Source: Seriola aureovittata
Taxonomy: Eukaryota; Chordata; Actinopteri; Carangiformes; Carangidae
Direction: 5' to 3'
Assembly (NCBI RefSeq): GCF_021018895.1
Contig: NC_079371.1
Span: 9,317,501-9,381,500, forward strand
Length of the DNA stretch: 64,000 bases
Shown: positions 1 to 12,699 of the stretch, piece after piece
Layout of the letters: each line of letters begins with the position of its first letter
Numbering within the stretch: position 1 is the first letter of the stretch
Program-made: the position numbers and the translations under genes
The notes under the pieces: model-generated
What the model was told of the DNA's origin: nothing
Database searches by the model: none
Seen by the model: only the letters and a program-made list of their open reading frames with translations

Positions 1-240
1 GGCTGGGATGGTCATGCTGCTTCCCTCTAACCTCCTAACCTAAACCTTATTCTAAAACCAACCCTAAAACCACGTCTTAACCCTCAAACAGCCCTTTGAA
101 GGTTTTGTCAAGAAAGTAGGGACCAGCCAAAATGTCCTCAGTTTTCCAGAAATGTCCTCACTCTGTTAGGAAAATATTTTTTTTATTGGTCCTCACTATG
201 TAGCATTTACAAGTGTGTACACACACACACACACGTACAC
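1..240. repeat. Dispersed fish repeat with short CA tail
   Basis: The stretch holds degenerate cytosine-rich 'aaccctaaa'-like phrases, then 'gggaccagccaaaatgtcct' and 'aaatgtcctcac', and ends in a short (CA)n run at about 220-233. This combination is a familiar dispersed noncoding repeat of fish genomes, recognised from memory. It has no coding capacity, and its left end may lie outside the window. Confidence 0.45.
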
Positions 241-3200
241 AGAGTGTCAATACACCCAACAGCAAATATCACTTTGCTTCCTTGTTCCCTGGCTAGACTC
301 TCATTCATTCTGGTGTCCTGCATTTACTGTTTTGTTTTCCTAGTGTTGTCCTGTCAATGTCTTGCAATGAAATAAAAAAAGAAATAAAATACAGCAACAC
401 TCTCGTTGGAAAAGGCTTAGAAAGAAACTGTCAGAGTTAACTGCATGTTAGCTGCACCCTGCGGTCGTCTGCATGTGTCCATGTGTGAGCCCAGATGAGT
501 CATGATGAAACACTCCTGCTTCTCATGTAGCACCAGCGTTACTCTCCCACAACTTAACGTCACTGAGCACGCCTGGGCACGACCCCCCCCCCCCCCCCCC
601 CCTTTTTTTTTTCCCCTTCTTGTTTTATCTGGGGTTTCAAAAGGCTGGGCTTTTACTCATCATGATGCACAGGCTGATGCATAATGACAACAGTATAAGA
701 AATTCACTAGATGTCACACAGAACAATGAGAAGAACTGCTAACTTTCTTCGGTTTGTTACTGTAGTCAGTTGAGATGTTATCTGATGAATTTCTTGTATT
801 CTTGTGAACTCCTCCCAACCTGCCAGATACAGCCCGATACTGTTTTTCATTCGCTTTTGGAAATAGTTCTGGCTCTTTCAATCACGATCATATCCCAAGG
901 CAACCTTTCCTCTTGATAATTGTTTACAGTTTATACAACTAAGAAATGACATTTAAGATTTCTCAGCCATACTGTAACATACGTATTAAACATATCTGCA
1001 AAATATTATTGCCAGAGATTAATATCGAACATAATTCTAAAATGTTAATAGTGAACGTTAATGTTCTAGACATTACCATTGAATGTAAACTGCTACTGCA
1101 AATTAGTGATACAGTATATAAGCCTATAAGCCTTTAGGGTTAATAGAGATGTTGTCCTTCAGCTAGAAGTAATTACCTAAATATCGAACTTCTTGCAATG
1201 CTAGGCTACTTGTTACACAATATGTGAACAGTTACTTGAGAGTTGAATCATTCCAGTCCGTCACCAGTTTCCAAACTCAAAGACATATTAAGAACATCTG
1301 CTGCGGTCTTTTTTCCCATTCTGAATCAGAAGTGAAGACGTATTAATGACTCCAGAACATGTCCAACAAAAAGTGCAGTCATTCAGTCAAATGTAGGAAG
1401 GGTTTGTGTTCATGTCTCCGGAAACCATCAATCATCTGTTGTACAGCCTCCAGTGATGGATTCGTTGAGCTGATTCTCTGCCAGATTAAATCACAGATCA
1501 AGTCACATTATATATTTCTGCTACACAACAGCCAACTCTGATATACTGTATAGCTCCAGTGTTGACAATCAATTCAAGCATTAATTAACAAATCAAGACA
1601 AGCCAACTTACTTGCTTTCGCAGGTGCTACAGACAGTTGTCATGGAGATGCATCTGTGTATATGTAAGTTTGGTATTTGCTAGGATTTTATCCATATTAG
1701 TTTTAGGACTTATCATGAAAGAGTAGTTTGACATAACTGCTGGTCCACTTACTCGCCCTTTACAATGCAACATCAACAAATGGACTTTGTTTAGTTCTCA
1801 TGAAAACAAATGTCTTGACATGTAAACTTTGTTATAGCAGACTTTTTGGAAATGAATAAATCATAAACAGTTTTGAAAGTGCACATAACACTAAAACTTG
1901 AATTCAGCTTTTTTCTTAATAAATCAAAGAGAGAATAGGACTTATGGCTTGCAGATGTTCTCTTGTCACAGATTGCAGTCTTTCTTTCCAGACTATACAC
2001 ATCTACACTTCTAACTGTAAAGCGAGCCAAACCTAGAAGCTGCGGCTGGACGCTGAAACTGACTTCAACATGCCAACTGTTTCAGAAAAAGAGAATTGTT
2101 CAATTTACCAGTGTATTTTGTGTATTTCTGTATGATGCGGCTTTCATAAGCATCCCTCTTTATGTGGACCACACTATCACGTTCAGCCAGCGACATGTGA
2201 TCAGCTTCATTATTATTTTTATCCACCATCATCTTGTATTACCTCCGTAAATGATTGCAGCAATGATCCACACAGTGAACCCACTTGAACAAAGTACTGT
2301 TTCATTAAATAGCTGAAGCTATAGAACGAGCTCAATGGCCTGCAGTGTAACACGGGTGGGTGGCGTGACGGGTGATGATTCACAGTGCATATAATTAAAC
2401 TGTGGAATTAGGTGAGAGAAAATAATAGGCTGTTGTTCCTCCTAAGGTGTTTAAAATGACAAAGAACCATGATGTATTGAATAAATTTCCATTTCACAAA
2501 TAAAATGGAAAAAACCCCAACTGAACAAGCATTACGAGAAATTCTCATTCTTGACTCAAAATTAGAAATATTCCTCTGGAGAATAAAAGCCAAACAACAT
2601 TACTGTTTGCCTGAGGGTGTGATTGGGGGTTGTATTGAAGCTAATAATAAGAAAATGGTTTAGAGGGCAATTTAGATGAAAAAACAATAATATCAAGTGT
2701 AAAAGAGTTTATTGTTACAGTTACAGAGCCTGCAGGTAAAACAAAGATCTACCTGTGTCCATGTAAAAGATAGTGATACTTTCCTGAAGAGAAATACTGG
2801 TGTGGCACGGCTTTTGTTGTCTATGTAATAATGTGTTAAACAGCAATCAATTCGTCCTAAATGTGACTATAGTTCAGTGTTAATTTGAGAAAATGTGTTT
2901 CTCCTGTTAGGTTCACTTTTTATAGGAGTACACACGAGGTTAACAGAGAAGAAGAGCTGTTTACAGTATCCTCTGCAAAACATATGAGGATAGTTGCATT
3001 GTTTTCACAAGACACATCGGTATCAGAGCCATGACACACACAGAGCATAGCATTTCGTATGTTTACCCATAACAGTCTGTGTACCCATTTGGATTCTGTT
3101 AAACCTGCCAGAGCAGGAAAAAAAAACGTTGTACGCAGTTGGCACAAGCGCTAAAGAGAGAATGTTTTCAAGCCTGATGATCCTGAAGCAACACTGCAAG

Positions 3201-3340
3201 ATCTGTCTGACTTACATCAGACGTGAAAGTGATTAATTTAATTTGTCTGTAACTTTCTTTAAACCTATTAGGGAGAAATATTTGATAAGAGTTGAAAGAC
3301 GAAATATGCAGCAGATGCGACACCACTGGAGCAGAAAGAG
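241..3340. other. Intergenic DNA without a recognised gene
   Basis: Only short unrelated reading frames occur here. A homopolymer C tract (583-602) followed by T (603-612) is present. No exon with plausible splice sites and a recognisable protein was found, and no RNA gene was seen. Confidence 0.5.
583..612. repeat. poly(C)-poly(T) homopolymer tract
   Basis: Twenty C are followed by ten T. The apparent proline/phenylalanine reading frame across it is only this low-complexity tract. Confidence 0.9.
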
Positions 3341-3344
3341 GTTA

Positions 3345-3560
3345 ATGTTGTTCTTAAGTACATTTAGTCCAGTCCTGGGCTTAGGTACAACTTTAAGGCA
3401 GTTGCACTTAACCAGAGTATTTCCATTTTAAGCTATTTTATACATCTACTCTACTACATTTCAGAGGGAAATATTGTACTTTTTCTCCATCTTACTGCTG
3501 GAGTTACTAAGATTTTACATGCAAACCATAAGACCAGTTCATAAAATTAACATATTGTTA
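3345..3560. repeat. Dispersed repeat of the 'aagtacttt...ccaccact' type, copy 1
   Basis: 'cttaagtacatttag', 'agagtatttccattttaagc' and 'tactactctactacatttca'-like phrases recur at about 10210-10340, 18860-19190 and 53205-53560. They match the common fish repeat built on 'agtacttttactcaagta'. It is noncoding and the copies are divergent. Confidence 0.5.
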
Positions 3561-3579
3561 CAGATTAAATGACTAAACA

Positions 3580-3618
3580 TATATACACACACATATATAT
3601 ATATGTGTGTGTGTATAG
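3580..3618. repeat. Palindromic (AC)n(AT)n(GT)n microsatellite
   Basis: A 'tatacacacacatat' arm is followed by AT repeats and then the reverse-complement arm 'atatgtgtgtgtgtata'. A perfect hairpin or cruciform is possible. Confidence 0.8.
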
Positions 3619-3619
3619 T

Positions 3620-4790
3620 TGGATATATAGTTAAAAGGTTTATTCACCTGAACCAGCTAAAACTTTAGAAGAACATTAAAATAAATCTCAATACATGAGT
3701 AATATTAGTAAATCAATGATATAACATTTAATAAAGGGGTTGCGTCTTTTCTGATTCTTTAAGTAAATTTTACAGCTAATATTTCTGTATACTCAAATAA
3801 AATTATACATGCAGTAATGGAGTATTCATATAGTGTCTTATTGCTACATTTACTAAAAGGTCTCAATACTTCTTCCACCACAGTCGTTATTTCATCCTGT
3901 TTCTCTGTTATGAGCTGAGGATGAAGGAAGTCACTGAGGTCGCACTGAGTGTATTCATGGTCTCTGAATACGTACCATTGTCACGTTAATGTGGTCGAAC
4001 GCTTCTGATGATCCTCAAAGAGGGATTATAGAGTATTGTACAAGCCAGCCCCGCGACTTCGCTGAATTCACACTTCTCCAGGAGAGATGAGGGCAGAATC
4101 TGAGGATTACTAAACTGCATCTAAAAAATCAATGTGGGGAAAAAGTCTCTGCCATATCAGCACTTATACTTTGTACCCTGAATAAATAAAGCACATGCGT
4201 TGGCATTCTCTCTAGAGGAAAGGATGTATTTAAGAAGCGGGGTTGACCTTTTGCTGTGGCATCAAACCTCCCGCTCGTAGCCCTCTGGTATACGTAGAGC
4301 GTTGCTTTAATGTCTGTAATGGCCTTCACTTAAATAACCTACACAGCAGAAATTTTCGCAAACAAAGGTAAAATTAGATACATCCATATTCAGTTGCAGA
4401 GCCCTCAAGTCTTCCATGCTTTAGGGTATAATATCAGCATTGGAAATTGGCCATACTTTGCTCTACCAACCAATTACAGCTGAGAATAATTTGATCAAAC
4501 ACAAGCTGAAATCAAGCGTTTTACTTGAATCATATTGACTTTGTTACATTTTGTCACCATCATATTTGCATGAAAATGAACATCTGCTGCGTGTCAGAGA
4601 AGATTTTCTAACTTTCACATCCCTGTAGGACAAATGTGACACAATCTAGGAAGGTATTTGACATTAGTGATGTGCCCCTTACTCATCAAATGACTCAGAG
4701 GAAATTGTGAAATCCAGTGCTTCGATTCCAGATCAGTAAATCTCCAGTTTGGATTGGATAAAGATTTCGGACCTGCTGTTGCTGAAATGT
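3620..4790. other. Intergenic DNA, nothing recognised
   Basis: AT-rich sequence with short random reading frames only. No splice-flanked coding segment, known repeat end or RNA gene was identified. Confidence 0.4.
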
Positions 4791-4791
4791 T

Positions 4792-5362
4792 GGGGGGGTG
4801 GGGGGGTGGGGGGGTGAAAAAAAGAAATAGAAAAAAGAAAAGTGCAACTCAACAGGTGGTGAGATTGTGCAACTTGGACTTGGTGACTACACACAGATGC
4901 ACTCGCATCGTGGACAAAGGCGGAGAAGAATGTCAGGGATGAATAACTGGTCTGTCTCTTTCACTGATTTCCCCTGAAAGCAAAGAGTGAAGAGAGAACT
5001 CCTGGAGGCTAAGCTGAATAGCCTTTTTAAATCCAAATCCTGAGAAGGCCCACGCTCTCTATGGGCAACAAATTTCTGCGTAGAGCAACTCAGACTGCTT
5101 GGTTTGAATATTTTGGGATTTTTGGTAAATACTCTTTAATCAGACACAAAGGCATCCCCTGCAAATTTAGAGCAAATGTTCTGACACATAATCACATCCC
5201 GGTATTGTTATGTTCTCCACTTTCTTCTTCTTCTACTTGTCATTTGAACAGATTTCTACACGTGCAGCCATGAAGTCCACCTGCTTCATTCCCTCCTGTC
5301 ATATCACACATAGCGTTATCTCTGTCAAATACCATAACATTGCAAAAATGTGAGTCACGGGA

Positions 5363-5387
<25 letters not shown>
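4792..5387. repeat. 596-bp tandem duplication, copy 1
   Basis: The unit starts in three G7 runs separated by T and ends in a long G-run after 'gagtcacgggagg'. Positions 4799, 4807 and 4815 correspond exactly to 5395, 5403 and 5411, an offset of 596. Every stretch I compared is identical to copy 2, so the duplication is very recent or is an assembly artefact at the poly(G) tracts. No convincing gene lies inside; the 70-codon frame it contains is simply present twice. Confidence 0.9.
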
Positions 5388-5394
<7 letters not shown>

Positions 5395-5985
5395 TGGGGG
5401 GGTGGGGGGGTGAAAAAAAGAAATAGAAAAAAGAAAAGTGCAACTCAACAGGTGGTGAGATTGTGCAACTTGGACTTGGTGACTACACACAGATGCACTC
5501 GCATCGTGGACAAAGGCGGAGAAGAATGTCAGGGATGAATAACTGGTCTGTCTCTTTCACTGATTTCCCCTGAAAGCAAAGAGTGAAGAGAGAACTCCTG
5601 GAGGCTAAGCTGAATAGCCTTTTTAAATCCAAATCCTGAGAAGGCCCACGCTCTCTATGGGCAACAAATTTCTGCGTAGAGCAACTCAGACTGCTTGGTT
5701 TGAATATTTTGGGATTTTTGGTAAATACTCTTTAATCAGACACAAAGGCATCCCCTGCAAATTTAGAGCAAATGTTCTGACACATAATCACATCCCGGTA
5801 TTGTTATGTTCTCCACTTTCTTCTTCTTCTACTTGTCATTTGAACAGATTTCTACACGTGCAGCCATGAAGTCCACCTGCTTCATTCCCTCCTGTCATAT
5901 CACACATAGCGTTATCTCTGTCAAATACCATAACATTGCAAAAATGTGAGTCACGGGAGGAGGGGGGGGGGGGGGGGGGGGGGGG
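5388..5985. repeat. 596-bp tandem duplication, copy 2
   Basis: This is the second, adjacent copy of the unit at 4792-5387, ending in another G-run at 5962-5985. It abuts the region from which hs3st1 exon 1 is probably transcribed. The G-runs could form G-quadruplexes (inference). Confidence 0.9.
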
Positions 5986-5989
5986 AGTG

Positions 5990-6288
5990 GCCCTGCAAGG
6001 CGTGATGTAGGCGTGGGCTTGCACACAACAGCTGACAGTCAAAAACCGGGAGGACGGACTGGCTGTGAAACACAGCTCAGAGGAGGCGCTTAGGTGAAGT
6101 TGTGCACCGGTCGGAGGCGAGTTTTTTTTTTTTACTTGAGCGTGTGCGTTCGGCAGAAAGACGAGAGCGAAGATCCAGAGCAGATCCTGTGCAGAGCTGG
6201 ATCATAAACCTGCTGGTCTGGAAGTACCGGAGGGTCCGGAGCTGTACGAAATGAAATCTTTGTCGAGAGGACGCTTGTAGTTGAAAAG
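5990..6288 (+). promoter_or_regulatory. hs3st1: hs3st1 promoter / noncoding first exon region
   Basis: The sequence is locally more GC- and CpG-rich than its surroundings. It ends in a good donor, 'gttgaaaag|gtgagc', at 6288/6289, which pairs with the acceptor 'tcccttgcag' at 7090 just before the coding exon. The transcription start cannot be placed from sequence, so the left boundary is a guess. A nine-codon upstream ORF (ATG 6251, stop ending 6280) lies in the exon. A 5' noncoding exon fits the coding-exon arrangement of this gene family. Confidence 0.55.
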
Positions 6289-7090
6289 GTGAGCGGTTCA
6301 CGGCACTTCACGGATGTCACGGTCACTGTGAACAGGGCAGCGAAGTCGGCATATTGAGACTGTTGTATTAAAAAAATATATACATATATATATAATGGAA
6401 GAAAACATGAGATTAAATGGAAAACATGCTGTTCTTGTGTACGAACCCTTTCATATTTAGTTTCAGTCTTAGCTGTTGTGCAGCCTTTAAATTTGCAGAA
6501 TTTACTTCACCTGCCTCATGATTTTCTGTGGCCAGGAAATATCTCCGAGCTTCGATTCAGTGTTTGATTTCCTTGTTAACACGTATTCATTAAGGCAAAT
6601 GTTACCTGTATTGCACAATGTGATTGATTGATTTTTTTTTTTATGTTTATGGATTATAAACCGGTAGTCCTCCTGAATCAAACCCAATGAACTCAGCTTA
6701 TCTATCCCACATTTTATTGATAAGAAAATAAACACAGATTTTGAGTGTTTTTAAGCCATACATACATTGTATGTTTTGGTTTGTTACAGTGACATAAATT
6801 GCACTGAGACATTTTTGTATTAAAGATATGGAATGATATGAAATTACAGGCTACTGATAAAACCCTTTCCCTGTTTAAAATGTGGTTTGGTATCTCAGCT
6901 GCTGAGCGGAGATTAAAGTTTAAAGTTGAATCACTGATAAGCAAATGTTGCTTCCTTAAACGTGTAGCCTTTGAGTCATGAAATTGTGGTGATGTGTAAT
7001 GCCAGAAGGATTGTGTGTTAGCAGGTATTTTCCATAGGCATTTTGTTTTGTCAGGTATCTTCTAATCACAGCTGTTTTCTTCCCTTGCAG
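6289..7090 (+). other. hs3st1: hs3st1 intron 1 (5' UTR intron)
   Basis: It runs from the donor gtgagc at 6289 to the acceptor cttcccttgcag at 7090. It is AT-rich with no recognised coding content. Inferred from splice signals only. Confidence 0.5.
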
Positions 7091-7159
7091 TTACTGCTGC
7101 TGACAGAGAACAGACAGTCGTTTTGCTTTTCCATTGGACCGTTGTCCTCAGGCAGTTGA

Positions 7160-8146
<987 letters not shown>

Positions 8147-8830
8147 ACCTTTTCAGTCTCAGTAGTTTGGTGAAGAGTTGCTCGGGGATTCATCTCCACG
8201 AGCTGTTCTGTTTTCCTTACTAACAGTGTAGATGAAGAGACAAAGCTAATGTAAATTTAAACTAAATCTATTTTTGTACTAGTACATTTGTTACTGGAGT
8301 ATGATCGAGCCAAATATCAGGGCAGACTGCAGTTCATGACATGCTCTCTAATTGCATGTCTTGTTTTTTCTTATGCATTTAACTGTCTGTTTTGTACTGT
8401 TAGAAACACTCACTACTGCTCAGCTCGAGTGATTAAAGCAGGCGACTTAATATGACATTGATAATGACATTCAGACTTTAGACTGTGGCAGTTTAAGTTT
8501 TACATAAAGATAAGTAACAGGCAGTTTAATATTGTCATATCTTCATGTTTCACTTCATATACTATTACATTATTAACGTCTAACTGCATTTAGAGCGCTG
8601 AAGGAACCTTTACCTGCTGCTATGATTTCTCAGTCACTTTCAGGCACACGCCATAATGAATTTGTATTTGTCCTTTTTGTCACTCAAGATGTTTCTTTAT
8701 GTAAGAGTCAGTTATATAAATGATCTGTGCACATCATATATTTGCTGATCATGACGGTGTACTGTAAATAGATTTTTTTTTTGGAAAGTGAAGAATTAAT
8801 ACCATAATAAAGATGTATTTTATTTTTAGC
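8147..8830 (+). other. hs3st1: hs3st1 3' UTR with polyadenylation signal
   Basis: AT-rich sequence after the TGA has no further long frame. The AATAAA hexamer at 8806-8811 is the best polyadenylation signal. Its end near 8830 is inferred. Confidence 0.6.
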
Positions 8831-8849
8831 ATGTCTGATGTTGTTTTTT

Positions 8850-10200
8850 TCATCTTGTTTGTACCTATTTTTATTCATCCATTATGTATCCGTCTGCTGT
8901 GCAGTGTCACAAATCCTAACAAACAAAGAGGATGACTCAAGTCATGACTTCCACTCAGTGAACAGGCATGTGCATGTGTCTGTGTATAGGTTGCACCTAT
9001 CGCTGTGGTTTATTTGATCTCACTGTTCTGAATGCATCACCTATCTATGAGAAAGGGGTTTTGAGCATCTAGTACGTGCTGTCTGTCGTGTTCACATTAA
9101 AAAAAAAAGTGCAATTTTATGTAGGATTTTGACTGTGCTGAATTTCCTGTGTGGCCACCCTCAGCATGTACAGAACACAGTGGGTAGTGCTGCTGTGTCT
9201 CTCTATCTCAAAAAAACTAACTCTGTTGTGCTGCTGTCTGTTCATCAGATGAGACCTCCAACCATGAACAGCTGCATTAATTATTAGGACCGTTTTTTAT
9301 TTTTTTACACATCAAGTGTCGATTCTTCTATCATCAAATTAGGATTAGTGTAAGAGAATTGAGAGTGGGCAGATAAGTAAACTCAGCTTTGAGCACAATC
9401 CAAACCAAGAGAAATCAAAGTTGTTAAGTTGTTTATGCCCAAGGGTGTGATGTTCTTATTGAGTTTTTTTGGAGAGGCAAGGGATTATTTATTCAAAGCT
9501 TATTGCTACTTTGAAAACATCAGCAGCACCGTCTCAAAGACATTAAGCTCCAAAAACCTACGGTAGCGGCTTCATATTTGAATGTGGCCTAGATTTACTC
9601 AGGGGCTTAGTGGGACTCTGCAAACAGGATGTCAACCTCATTGCCCCTTAAATACAGACCAAAGTAATATTTTCTTCTTTCTATCTTTATGATTCATTTT
9701 GCCCTCGGAGAGCAGGAGTAGTATTCCCTCATAGTTTACATGTTTTTTATGTTGATAATTGAGCAAGACTATCAACAGCTATCTGCAGAACAGGTTTGGC
9801 TGCAGGCGTAGGGGGGAAAGCAGGAGAACGAGTAAACACAGAAGAGTATGTGGAGGTGAGGTGCAAGGTGGAGGCTGATCCCTGCTGTGAGATTATCAGA
9901 CAGCTGCTTGCGTCATTTGGTATGTGCAGTATTAACACTGAACTGGCATGTTCTCCTTTTAGCGTTGCTTTGAAGGTGTCAGGTCTCCAGATGGTCCTTG
10001 AGCAGCGAAGACTGGAGGAACTCACAGGAATGCAGTTTCCTTTACTCGAAATCAAAAATACAGCAGCAATGTCAATGTCATCTTTCTCTGGGTCGAAAGA
10101 GGACTGAAGCAATTTCCAGATAAACCTGTTTTCCCCCTCAGCACGCAGACTGTAAAAACACAGAAACCACACCTGGAAATAATGTAAAGCTTTATCTCTG
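8850..10200. other. Intergenic DNA downstream of hs3st1, nothing recognised
   Basis: Short overlapping frames on both strands near 9750-10230 have no recognisable domain and look random. No RNA gene or clear transposon end was seen. Confidence 0.4.
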
Positions 10201-10209
10201 GTGCTGGAA

Positions 10210-10340
10210 AGTGACAAAAGTACATTCAATCAAGTACTGCACTTAAGTACCGTTCTGAGGTACTTGCTCTTTACTTGACTATTTCCATTTTCTGCTACTT
10301 TATGATTCCTTTTCTACTTTACTTAAAAATCACATCACAA
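10210..10340. repeat. Dispersed 'aagtactt' repeat, copy 2
   Basis: 'atcaagtactgcacttaagt' and 'ctatttccattttctgctac' match the family seen at 3345-3560, 18860-19190 and 53205-53560. Confidence 0.5.
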
Positions 10341-10369
10341 GCTTACATAATGGATTACATCATCTTGTT

Positions 10370-10880
10370 TTTGGCTTGCAACTACATACCTGGCATTAAC
10401 ATGCGTCTTGGGTGGATGCTCAATTGGCTCATACCTGGTATTAGAACTTGTGATTGGATCTCACTTCCCTGCTGTATATGCAAATAAACACCTATATCGT
10501 TTCCCTTTGCAAAGACAATGCAGCAAGGCACCGTGTCTATGCTGCTGGAAGTTAAGCGAAGAAGAAATCAAAACAATACAGACTGGGTTTATTCCATGGT
10601 GTACTTCAAAACAAACCAAAATTGTCCAAGATGTTTGACACCAATAATATATCCCTGTGGGCTTGTCAAAAGGCAGCTTACGCAGTCATTGTGTGATCCC
10701 TTTGGCCGCATGTGGCCCAGACAACTTCTTAATGTGGGTGGTGCGATCAGATCTCAGTGCTTCGTCAATGTGTCCTCAATGCGTCTTGGGTGGATTCACA
10801 CCTGTACTTAGAGCTGTTCACTTGTGATAAGATCACAAGATGCATGTTAATGCCTGGTATGAATAGGGCCAGTGAGCTGT
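10370..10880. repeat. Probable dispersed repeat with an internally repeated segment
   Basis: 'atgcgtcttgggtgga' occurs twice (about 10400 and 10779), followed in each case by a 'cacctgtacttagagct' or 'cctggtattagaacttgtga' type phrase and a 'tgcatgttaatgcctggtat' type phrase. The pattern suggests a decayed noncoding mobile element or an insertion within one. The family was not identified with certainty. Confidence 0.35.
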
Positions 10881-10899
10881 TAGCAGTTAAATCAAAGAG

Positions 10900-12490
10900 A
10901 CATTTCCCTTTTAAACTTCTTAAGTGGTTTCAATTGCATAACTGTTAAAGACCCAAAGAAGTAAAATAATCATGTATTTCACAGAAAGCAAAGACTCAGT
11001 CTAGAAGCCATAAAAAATTATTACAAATTTGCATAGTACATTTTTTTATGTATTTATTTTTTCTTCTTTCCTTCTCCATCAAACATTTGGCGACCATTAA
11101 GATTAATCTTTGGAGGGATGTGATCCTAGACTGGTAACCACTGCACTAACTTCCAAAGTGTTTATAGTAGTAAGTAGTGAAAACTAGCTCCACCTCGACC
11201 AACAGTAAATGCTATTTATATATTGCTGCATCAGTATTAACAATCTGATACATGTTAATGTATCAGTCACAGACATTTTTTTTATTAGTAAGAAGTTCTT
11301 TTGATTTTTAAATACATTTAGCTGATAATACATCTGCTATTGAATGCAAGACTGATACTTTTAATGAAGTATTTACATTAATTGCATTAATGTATTGGCA
11401 CTTTTATTGACATAAAGATCTGACTTATGCCAACTAGGCTCTAACCTTATCCATCTGCTGTAGTGCGGTTTGGTTTTAGCTTTTTTGTTTATTATGTTAA
11501 AGCTCCCTGCTGCAGCTGCAAACAACACAAATGAACGTGAACCAAACAGTAAAGCCGCAGGCCACAAAACCGAAACAATGATGAAAAAATATTAAAAAGC
11601 TCCACAGAGCTATCACATTACACACACTCATTGCATCAATTATTAATATAAAACACTGATGACAGCAGTTTTAAGAACCAGGACTTGGACATAATGTAAA
11701 GCTTTAGCCCAACTTAGCGCAGGTGCTCTTACAGGAAGCTTTCTGAATCCATTCTGTTGAAATTACTCTCAGCAAGGACACATCTTCACTCTGCTTTCAC
11801 TGTTTTCTGTCTCTAGTTTTCTGGATGTCTCTCCGTCTCTCTGCTCTCCTTACACACTACTCAACATCAGAGTAGCATCTATTAAGAGTTCATGAACGCC
11901 CCATTAGTCCAGTCAGCTGTGCAGCCCTTTAAAGTTTTACAGTCACAGATTTCCCTTAACATCACCTAATTAATCTCAGCCACATAATTAATTTGCCTCC
12001 TCGCCCCACATGCAGTAAGAGCGGTAAACCGGGGCTGCAACGAGGATTAATGGCCTTGCCCTCCTCCTGCCCCCTCCCCATCACCACCACCTCCGCAGTA
12101 ACACTATTTGCCGTAGAAATTTCTGGACTAACTTGGAGCCAGTCTACCACCCACCCCCATCCCTTTCCCTGCTGGCAGCCCACACTAGTTGTTCCTGAAG
12201 GGGCCTGTTTCCTCCCAATCACAATCAGCTATTCTGGGGTGTTTGAAAGGATGATGTGATCCGATGGAGCACAGCCCCTTCTGCAGTCACCAGGGCTGCC
12301 GCTCGCTTTAATTGGAATAGATTGTTTGTCCAGTCAATGGGTGAAACCTGGCAGAAATAACACATGCAGCCACTCTTCCTCTCTTTCTTTTTATCTACTT
12401 CGTAGCCAAAGCCCAGTTTGTGCCTCTCATATACAACCTTTACATTTGAGTCACCGTGCTGCATTTGAATCTCCTAAAGATACCCGGCAA
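10900..12490. other. Intergenic DNA with a possible conserved noncoding segment
   Basis: No gene was recognised. The 11900-12260 part is less AT-skewed and carries clustered homeodomain-like 'taattaat' sites ('cacctaattaatctcagcca', 'cataattaatttg'), so it could be an enhancer. The overlapping frames of 80-90 codons on both strands lack recognisable domains. Confidence 0.3.
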
Positions 12491-12493
12491 TAT

Positions 12494-12690
12494 TGGTACC
12501 ACTTCCTGATAGGACACCATTTATAAATGGTTTATTAATGGTTAATAAATTCTTTATCAATGTTTTAAAGAGCAGTTATAAGCTGTTAGTAAGAATAGCT
12601 TTTGTGTTGCCAGATTGTTGGGTATGATTTATTAACCATTAATAAATCCATTAACTACAGCTTATAAACCCCTATCAGACAGTATGCTAC
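12494..12690. mobile_element. Small non-autonomous TIR element (MITE), family M1 copy A
   Basis: The ends are inverted ('ctgataggac' near 12506 and 'cctatcag' at 12671-12678). The interior is palindromic, with 'tggttaataaat' and 'atttattaaccattaataaa' arms. A related copy with matching termini lies at 23424-23621. No coding capacity. Confidence 0.55.
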
Positions 12691-12699
12691 ATAACTTTA

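Noticed and set aside
5240..5490. Polyproline-containing reading frames on the minus strand
   Set aside because: They are translations of poly(G) tracts and of the tandem duplication, with no domain.
9747..10229. 160-codon minus-strand frame
   Set aside because: It overlaps a 103-codon plus frame and part of a dispersed repeat; no recognisable domain.
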